Source: Dorea_A amylophila | GTDB lineage: Bacteria; Bacillota; Clostridia; Lachnospirales; Lachnospiraceae | Direction: 5' to 3' | Length of the DNA: 64,000 bases | NCBI RefSeq assembly: GCF_025567265.1 | Contig: NZ_JAOQJW010000005.1 | Span: 62,001-126,000 of the forward strand | Shown: positions 58,397 to 64,000 of the stretch, one piece after another | Layout: every line of letters begins with the position of its first letter | Position numbering within the stretch: position 1 is the first letter of the stretch | Made by a program: the position numbers and the translations under genes | Notes under the pieces: model-generated | Databases searched by the model: none | Told to the model about the DNA's origin: nothing | Seen by the model: only the letters and a program-made list of their open reading frames with translations

Positions 58397-60442
58397 TTAG
58401 TAGAGCTTTGCGCCTGCCGGAATGTGGTCGTCTACCATCAAAAGATGGAGCTTTTCTTCGCCTTCCTCGTGGTGTACCGCACTGATCAGCATACCGCAGG
58501 AGTCAATGCCCATCATCGGTCTTGGCGGCAGGTTGACGATTGCAATACAGGTCTTTCCAACCAGTTCCTCCGGCTCGTAAAAGCTATGAATACCGCTTAA
58601 AATCGTGCGTTCCGTGCCTGTTCCATCGTCCAGCGTAAATTTGAGTAGCTTCTTGGACTTTGGTACGGCTTCGCAGGCAAGTACCTTGACTGCTCTGAAA
58701 TCGGATTTACTGAAGGTTTCAAAGTCCACAAAATCCTTGAACAAAGGCTCAATCTCTACTTTGGAAAAATCTATCTTTTCCGGCTCGGCTTTTGGTGCTT
58801 CGGACTCGGTTTTGTTTACACCAATTTCGTCCTTTACACCATTCAAGGGTTTCATTGTGGGGAATAATAACACATCACGAATAGCCTGAGCATCTGTCAG
58901 CAGCATTACCAGTCTGTCGATTCCGTATCCGATTCCACCTGTTGGCGGCATACCGATTTCCAGTGCATTCAGGAAATCTTCATCTGTGTGGTTTGCCTCT
59001 TCATCACCGGCTGCAAATGCTTCTTCCTGTGCTGCAAAACGTTCTCTCTGATCAATCGGGTCATTTAACTCTGAGTATGCATTACACATCTCACGTCCAT
59101 ATACATATAACTCGAAACGCTCTACATAATTCGGGTCTTCCGGATTCTTCTTTGTCAGTGGTGAAATCTCGATTGGATGATCTGTTACAAATGTTGGCTG
59201 AATCATCTTCTCTTCACAGAACTCATCAAAGAAGAGGTTCAGGATGTCACCCTTCTTGTGACGTTCTTCATATTCTACATGATGCTCATCTGCTAATGCT
59301 TTAGCTTCTTCGTCTGTCTTAACTTCTGCAAAATCAACACCTGCATACTTCTTAACAGCATCGATCATAGAAATTCTTTCGAATGGTTTTGCCATATCGA
59401 TAACTGTTCCGTTGTAGCTGATAACTGCGCTTCCGCACACTTTTTCTGCGAGGTAACGGAACATACTCTCTGTCAGTTCCATCATTCCCTCATAGTCTGT
59501 ATATGCCTGATATAATTCCATCAGTGTGAATTCCGGATTGTGACGTGTATCTACACCTTCATTACGGAATACTCGTCCGATCTCATATACTCTCTCAAGT
59601 CCTCCGACGATCAGTCTCTTCAGGTACAATTCCAGAGAAATACGGAGTTTCACATCTTCATTCAGCGCATTGTAATGTGTCTCGAATGGTCTTGCTGCCG
59701 CTCCACCTGCATTGCTTACCAGCATCGGAGTCTCTACTTCCATAAATCCACGTCCATCTAAGAAGTTACGGATCTCTTTGATGATCTTAGAACGTTTGAT
59801 AAATGTCTCTTTTGACTCTGGATTCATGATCAGATCTACATATCTCTGACGGTAACGTGTATCGGTATCTGTTAATCCATGGAACTTCTCCGGAAGGATC
59901 TGTAAACTCTTAGAAAGAAGTGTCATCTTCTCTGCATGGATAGAAATCTCTCCTGTTCTTGTTCTGAACGCAAATCCTTCTAATCCGAAAATGTCACCAA
60001 TATCAGAACGTTTAAAATCTGTATAAGAGTCTGTTCCAATCGCATCTCTTGCAACATATACCTGGATACTTCCCTGCAGATCCTGAATGTTGCAGAAAGA
60101 AGCCTTACCCATAACTCTCTTGAACATCATACGTCCTGCGATAGATACATGAATTGGATTGGCATCCATGATACTTCTTCTCTCTTCATAATCTTTCTTC
60201 AGGACCTCTTTTGCCTGCTCTTCATCCATTCCCTCTACGTCTGGTGTCTGGTGGTCTTTTAAAAGTTCTGCTTCATGTGCTTCATACAGACTCTTCACTT
60301 CCAATGAGTGATGTGTCTGATTGAATTTTGTAATCTGAAATGGATCTTTTCCATTCTGCTGAAGGTCTGCTAATTTCTCACGTCGAACCTTTCTTAACTG
60401 GTTCACGTCCTGTTCCTGTCCGTTGTTCTGCTGCTTAGCCAC
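58397..60442 (-). CDS. lysS: Lysyl-tRNA synthetase (class II) with C-terminal tRNA-binding domain
   Basis: A 681-residue LysRS, start GTG at 60442 (GGAAGGAG upstream). An OB-fold N-terminus is followed by the catalytic core with motif 2 (YEIGRVFRNEGVDTRHNPEFT) and motif 3 (GGIGYGIDRLVMLL). Standard LysRS ends soon after LLFPTMKPL (about 530). Here about 150 more residues form an EMAP-II/MetRS-like tRNA-binding domain (ILSGIHSFYEPEELVGK, NLPPRPMMGIDSCGML). The last 0.45 kb, next to the element end, looks more GC-rich in codon choice than the core. Confidence 0.93.
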   Translation of the reverse strand: MAKQQNNGQEQDVNQLRKVRREKLADLQQNGKDPFQITKFNQTHHSLEVKSLYEAHEAELLKDHQTPDVEGMDEEQAKEVLKKDYEERRSIMDANPIHVSIAGRMMFKRVMGKASFCNIQDLQGSIQVYVARDAIGTDSYTDFKRSDIGDIFGLEGFAFRTRTGEISIHAEKMTLLSKSLQILPEKFHGLTDTDTRYRQRYVDLIMNPESKETFIKRSKIIKEIRNFLDGRGFMEVETPMLVSNAGGAAARPFETHYNALNEDVKLRISLELYLKRLIVGGLERVYEIGRVFRNEGVDTRHNPEFTLMELYQAYTDYEGMMELTESMFRYLAEKVCGSAVISYNGTVIDMAKPFERISMIDAVKKYAGVDFAEVKTDEEAKALADEHHVEYEERHKKGDILNLFFDEFCEEKMIQPTFVTDHPIEISPLTKKNPEDPNYVERFELYVYGREMCNAYSELNDPIDQRERFAAQEEAFAAGDEEANHTDEDFLNALEIGMPPTGGIGYGIDRLVMLLTDAQAIRDVLLFPTMKPLNGVKDEIGVNKTESEAPKAEPEKIDFSKVEIEPLFKDFVDFETFSKSDFRAVKVLACEAVPKSKKLLKFTLDDGTGTERTILSGIHSFYEPEELVGKTCIAIVNLPPRPMMGIDSCGMLISAVHHEEGEEKLHLLMVDDHIPAGAKLY

Positions 60443-60553
60443 TTTTTTATTCTCCTTCCTTATCCGAATTCAGACCTCCCGTGTGAGAGAGGCCTGAGTC
60501 ATGTATTCTGGTTATTCTTCGACGGATGCCCGTCTGTCTCTTATTTTATAATG

Positions 60554-61036
60554 TTATAATGAACGGCTGATATCCAGTACCTTGTACTCCATTACTCCAG
60601 CCTGCGTCTCTACAGTTACGACATCTCCGATCTGTTTGCCCATCAATGCCTGGCCAACCGGTGATTCATTGGAAATCTTTCCTTCCAGACTGTTCGCTTC
60701 TGTAGAACCAACCAGTTTGAATTCCATCTCTTCATCAAATGTGATGTCGAATACTTTTACCGTACATCCGATATTAATCTTATTAAAATCAACTTCGTCT
60801 TCTACTACAACTTCTGCATTCTTAAGAATTGCTTCCAGTTCTTCGATACGTGCTTCAATGTCTCTCTGTTCATCTTTTGCTGCATCGTACTCTGCATTCT
60901 CTGATAAATCTCCCTGTTCTCTTGCTTCTTTGATCTTCTGGGCGATCTCTCTACGTTTTACAACCTTGAGGTTCTCAAGTTCATCTTCCAGTGCTTTTAA
61001 ACCAGCATAAGTAAGTAATTTTTTCTTTGCTTCCAT
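60554..61036 (-). CDS. greA: Transcription elongation factor GreA
   Basis: A 160-residue GreA: N-terminal coiled coil (LLTYAGLKALEDELENLK, GDLSENAEYDAAKDEQ with the acidic tip) and C-terminal FKBP-like domain (NESPVGQALMGKQIGDVVTV). It stimulates RNA cleavage by stalled RNA polymerase. Length normal. A perfect promoter (61147-61175) precedes it and probably also reads into lysS. Confidence 0.96.
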   Translation of the reverse strand: MEAKKKLLTYAGLKALEDELENLKVVKRREIAQKIKEAREQGDLSENAEYDAAKDEQRDIEARIEELEAILKNAEVVVEDEVDFNKINIGCTVKVFDITFDEEMEFKLVGSTEANSLEGKISNESPVGQALMGKQIGDVVTVETQAGVMEYKVLDISRSL

Positions 61037-61146
61037 CTGTCTCCTGCTCCTTTTTCTGTTCCATATTACTCTGACATTTTTATGCCTGAATCATCTATCT
61101 GAATAATTAATCTGTCATAGAATAATGATACTTTCACAATTTCATT

Positions 61147-61175
61147 ATTATACATAAATGCATGTTTTATGTCAA
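61147..61175 (-). promoter_or_regulatory. Consensus promoter of greA (and probably lysS)
   Basis: Minus strand TTGACA (61170-61175), 17-bp spacer and TATAAT (61147-61152): a perfect sigma-A promoter about 110 bp upstream of greA. Confidence 0.9.
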
Positions 61176-61230
61176 TCTTTTTATCACCTGCAAGTACCCG
61201 TTTTTCCTTTATTTTCAGCATTTTTGTACA

Positions 61231-62187
61231 TTATACGATTGCTTTGTCCAGAAGTACTTCCAGTTCCTCATAAGATTCCACCTGATTGATCGCATCCCTG
61301 AGTTTTGCAGAACCTTTCATTCCTTTTGTATACCAGGCGACATGCTTACGCATCTCCCTGATTCCGATGAAGTCTCCTTTGAATTCAATCTGCAGTTTTG
61401 CATGTCTTAGCATCGTCTCTTTGATCTTCTCCGGAGTCGGTCTCGGCGGAACAACACCGGTCCTTTCGTATTCCTGGAGTTCGTGGAATATCCATGGATT
61501 CCCCTGTGCACCTCTTCCGATCATCACACCATCACAGCCTGTTTCTCTTCTCATCTGAAGTGCCATCTCTCCGGAAGTCACATCACCGTTTCCAATCACC
61601 GGAATGGATACAGCCTCCTTGACCTGACGGATGATATCCCAGTCTGCTTTTCCGGAATAGTATTGTTCTCTTGTCCGTCCGTGTACTGCAACAGCTGCAC
61701 CTCCTGCATCTTCGATAATCTTTGCGATCTCCACAGCATTGATATTATCATCGTCGAATCCTTTTCTGATCTTCACCGTTACCGGCTTTTTAATTGCCTT
61801 TGATACTGCCGATACGATCTCATGTACCAGCTCTGGATTCTTCATAAGTGCGGATCCCTCTCCATTCCGCACTACTTTTGGCACCGGGCATCCCATATTA
61901 ATATCCAGGATCTGAAATGGCAGTTCTTCTATCATCTTTGCCATCTCGCTCATAATCTTCGGATCCGATCCAAAAAGCTGCAATGACACCGGATACTCAT
62001 CCGGATGGATTGCCAGCAATGCTTTTGTATTTTTATTCTTATATTGCAAAGCTTTTGCACTGATCATTTCCATACAGAGAAGCCCTGCTCCCTGTTCTTT
62101 ACATAAAAGTCTGAAAGGCAGATCCGTTACTCCCGCCATCGGTGCGAGTATATATGGATTTGCCAGATTAACATTCCCGATTTTCAT
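61231..62187 (-). CDS. dusB: tRNA-dihydrouridine synthase (DusB-like)
   Basis: A 318-residue FMN-dependent TIM-barrel enzyme. It opens MKIGNVNLANPYILAPMAGVTD. The catalytic Cys lies in NMGCPVPKVV; further motifs are VHGRTREQYYSGKADW and IGNGDVTSG. It reduces uridines in the tRNA D-loop. RBS AGGAG precedes the ATG. Length is normal. This is core chromosome. Confidence 0.95.
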   Translation of the reverse strand: MKIGNVNLANPYILAPMAGVTDLPFRLLCKEQGAGLLCMEMISAKALQYKNKNTKALLAIHPDEYPVSLQLFGSDPKIMSEMAKMIEELPFQILDINMGCPVPKVVRNGEGSALMKNPELVHEIVSAVSKAIKKPVTVKIRKGFDDDNINAVEIAKIIEDAGGAAVAVHGRTREQYYSGKADWDIIRQVKEAVSIPVIGNGDVTSGEMALQMRRETGCDGVMIGRGAQGNPWIFHELQEYERTGVVPPRPTPEKIKETMLRHAKLQIEFKGDFIGIREMRKHVAWYTKGMKGSAKLRDAINQVESYEELEVLLDKAIV

Positions 62188-62247
62188 TTTTCTACTCCTG
62201 TTATCACACTCAGATTACAATTATCTGTAATTTTTTCAAGAAACACA

Positions 62248-62315
62248 CAGCACTATATATCAGATAAGACAGCCCCTAACATTCATAAACGAAGCTTTCT
62301 TGATATATAGTGCTG
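62248..62315. repeat. 15-bp perfect inverted repeat between coaX and dusB
   Basis: CAGCACTATATATCA (62248-62262) and TGATATATAGTGCTG (62301-62315) are exact inverted copies around 38 bp. There is no strong T-run, so this may be a REP/MITE-like repeat or an RNA-processing hairpin rather than a terminator. Confidence 0.6.
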
Positions 62316-62353
62316 CATATTTCTTTGCAAGTCTACACTGTCAACACTGCAGA

Positions 62354-63130
62354 TTATTTATTTTTTTTATTTTTTTCGTAAATGAACCGAAGTCCCTTTA
62401 ACGTAAGCTGTGAATCATACACATCGATCATATCGGTCTCATTTGCAATTATCTTGCCAAGTCCGCCGGTTGCCACTACTTTCGCATTCGGATATCCGGA
62501 TTCTTCTTTCATTCGTCTGATAATATATTCCGTCTGACCGATTTGTCCGTATACAAGGCCGGCCTGCATTGCCGTAATTGTCTCTTTTGCAAGAATTGAT
62601 TTCGGTTTGCGGATCTCTATTGCCGGAAGCATATCTGCCTCTCCCCAGAGAGACTGTGCCGAAGTCCTGATTCCAGGTGCGATCACACCTGCTTCAAATG
62701 TTCCGTCCGGACCGATCACGTCAAATGTTGTTGCTGTTCCAAAATCCACAACAATTGTTGGTCCTCCGTATAAAGTATACGCACCGACTGCATCTACAAT
62801 GCGGTCCGGACCGACCTGTCTCGGATTCTCTGTGACAATGCGGATTCCGGTCTTAATTCCAGCAGATACAACCACCGGTTTTACGCCGAAGTATTTGATG
62901 ATCGCACTGCCAAGTGAATGCATCACATCCGGTACTACGGATGCAATGATCACTGCATTGATCTTGGAACTTTCAATCCCATGTCTTTCTACGAGTTCCT
63001 GTAAAGTAATTCCATATTCATCCGATGTTCTCGGCTGCTTTGTCTTCATACGGAATGTACCAAATAATTCTTCTTTGTCAAACACACCAAGTGTAATATT
63101 TGTGTTTCCTACATCGATTACAAGAAGCAT
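62354..63130 (-). CDS. coaX: Type III pantothenate kinase
   Basis: A 258-residue CoaX of the ASKHA fold: N-terminal phosphate loop MLLVIDVGNTNITLGVF, then GPDRIVDAVGAYTLYG with its conserved Asp, and VVDFGTATTFDVI. It phosphorylates pantothenate in CoA synthesis and is insensitive to CoA feedback. A Lys-rich tail ends the protein. Upstream of dusB on the minus strand. Confidence 0.95.
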   Translation of the reverse strand: MLLVIDVGNTNITLGVFDKEELFGTFRMKTKQPRTSDEYGITLQELVERHGIESSKINAVIIASVVPDVMHSLGSAIIKYFGVKPVVVSAGIKTGIRIVTENPRQVGPDRIVDAVGAYTLYGGPTIVVDFGTATTFDVIGPDGTFEAGVIAPGIRTSAQSLWGEADMLPAIEIRKPKSILAKETITAMQAGLVYGQIGQTEYIIRRMKEESGYPNAKVVATGGLGKIIANETDMIDVYDSQLTLKGLRFIYEKNKKNK

Positions 63131-63163
63131 CTTTCTCCTCCTGTTTTGTCTGCTGCCTTCTGG

Positions 63164-63505
63164 TTACTCTTCGCTGTTTATCTCTTCGCCCAGGAAGAAT
63201 ACTTTATAATATAACTGCAATGCCTGCAGAAGATCCTGTTTCTCTCTCTGCAGCTGCTTGATCTTAAGCTGGCTTCCGATCTCATCGAACATCGGATCAA
63301 ATTCCTCGGTCGATACCTCAAAGCATAATTCTCCATCTTCTTCAAACACCAGCGTAAGGATTCCCCCTACGTCATGCACATACAATACGCACATAATCTT
63401 CAGTTCATTCTTCACATCATCCGGAAGCTGTTCAAAATCCGGATTCAGATAATACTTTTCTTCATATGAATTAGCACCGCAAAGCACTACTTTTCCATCA
63501 TACAT
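63164..63505 (-). CDS. DUF6145-like protein
   Basis: A 113-residue protein from the ATG at 63505 (GAGGAG 9 nt upstream). It starts MYDGKVVLCGANSYEEKYY, followed by ELKIMCVLYVHDVGGILTLVFEE, and ends in a coiled helix. I link this to DUF6145, a Lachnospiraceae family near birA and coaX. It overlaps the birA stop by 8 bp, so it is coupled. Function unknown. Confidence 0.8.
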   Translation of the reverse strand: MYDGKVVLCGANSYEEKYYLNPDFEQLPDDVKNELKIMCVLYVHDVGGILTLVFEEDGELCFEVSTEEFDPMFDEIGSQLKIKQLQREKQDLLQALQLYYKVFFLGEEINSEE

Positions 63506-64000
63506 ATCCATATACTCCTCTAACTGATACCTCTCCGGCATAGATTTCTTTCTCTTTTCCATCCGGCGTTCTTACAATCAGTTCTCCGGTCTGATTGATG
63601 CCGATAGCATATGCTTTATATTCATTCCCCGGTTCCAGGACCTTGACCTCCCGGTCCTTATTCACCAGCATGGAATTATAAAGTTCCTGCAATCCTGACA
63701 GATCTTCTGTCTCCTGAAAGATCTCATAATATTTTTCAAAGATTTTCATTACTGCTGCGATCAGCCCGGAACGCTTTATGCGCTTTCCGAGTTCCATCTT
63801 AAGTGATGAGGCAGTTTCCTTAATATCATCAGGGAACGTATCCTGATTCACATTAATTCCCACTCCGATCACTACATGATTGATGTAATCGATCTCTGTA
63901 CTCATCTCTGTCAGGATACCACAGATTTTCTTTCCATTCACAACGATATCATTCGGCCACTTAATCTTTGTCTCAAGACCGGTAACCTCCCGGATTCCTT
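63498..64000 (-). CDS. birA: Biotin-protein ligase BirA, C-terminal part (window edge)
   Basis: The visible frame contains the classic KWPNDIVVNGKKICGIL motif, with the lysine and glycine residues that bind biotinyl-AMP, and GVGINVNQDTFPDD. The small C-terminal domain (KEIYAGEVSVRGVYGYV) is present. The N-terminal helix-turn-helix, if any, is beyond the right edge. It attaches biotin to carboxylases. Confidence 0.94.
   Translation of the reverse strand, partial: GIREVTGLETKIKWPNDIVVNGKKICGILTEMSTEIDYINHVVIGVGINVNQDTFPDDIKETASSLKMELGKRIKRSGLIAAVMKIFEKYYEIFQETEDLSGLQELYNSMLVNKDREVKVLEPGNEYKAYAIGINQTGELIVRTPDGKEKEIYAGEVSVRGVYGYV

Noticed and set aside
1..64000. CRISPR arrays, rRNA and tRNA genes
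   Set aside because: No regular repeat-spacer arrangement and no tRNA or rRNA-like sequence was seen by eye; a covariance-model scan was not possible.

Overview
The window comes from a low-to-moderate GC Gram-positive gut anaerobe, most likely a Lachnospiraceae-type Clostridia. Chromosomal housekeeping genes at the right edge (birA, a DUF6145-like gene, coaX, dusB, greA, lysS, from about 58.4 kb to the end) are in an order I associate with that family. The remaining 58 kb looks like one integrative and conjugative element (ICE) of the Tn1549/CTn5 type lying beside the 3' end of lysS. Its right end is probably in 58144-58396. Its left end, and the recombinase expected there, are outside the window. 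Almost everything is on the minus strand.

Layout. 1-20.1 kb is cargo. It starts with a divergent antimicrobial-peptide-type ABC transporter (only its N-terminus is present) and a two-component system (202-2314). A run of small stress or detoxification genes follows: a CatA-like acetyltransferase, GyrI-like, GNAT, VOC, DUF3788, DNA alkylation repair, DUF3795, SRPBCC, flavin reductase and a lipoprotein (2401-9518). Next come an XRE-controlled ABC exporter operon (9570-12481), a SLOG/DUF1273 gene divergent from an XRE gene, a second ABC plus two-component operon (13667-18654), and a TetR/SDR operon with a clear operator-promoter (18745-20179).

20.2-37 kb is the conjugation machinery. It holds a CHAP cell-wall hydrolase, a cysteine-rich VLP protein, sortase B, VirB4, a PrgI/VirB3-like protein, a VirB6/TrbL-like protein, a Maff2 pilin-like protein, the VirD4 coupling protein, an ArdC-like protein, a PcfB-like protein, the MobP-type relaxase, MobC, a DUF3789 microprotein, a candidate oriT (33821-33915), a YodL/DUF3846 protein, a DUF3991/Toprim protein and a DUF3848 protein. 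37.3-46.3 kb encodes one 3010-residue protein with ArdC-N-like, MutS-I-like, N6-methylase-like and SNF2-helicase regions. A tnpV gene with its own strong ribosome binding site is nested in another frame of that gene.

46.3-58.2 kb carries small element proteins, a thioester/Cna-B surface adhesin with a PKTG sorting signal (a plausible substrate of the element's sortase), a lipoprotein, parB-parA, a roughly 560-bp strongly structured intergenic region, and a five-fold zinc-ribbon protein with a possible nuclease fold.

How it fits together: ParAB, the candidate iterons and the structured region would maintain the circular or replicating form. MobC and the relaxase would nick at oriT, VirD4 would pass the DNA to the VirB3/B4/B6 channel, the CHAP hydrolase would open the wall, and the SrtB-anchored adhesin could hold the mating pair. 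The ArdC-like protein and the giant DarB-like methylase-helicase could protect incoming DNA. The most notable observations are the nested tnpV, the giant multidomain protein, the structured region upstream of parA, the LysRS carrying an extra C-terminal tRNA-binding domain at the element boundary, and 11-bp-pitch operator arrays in front of both ABC/two-component modules.
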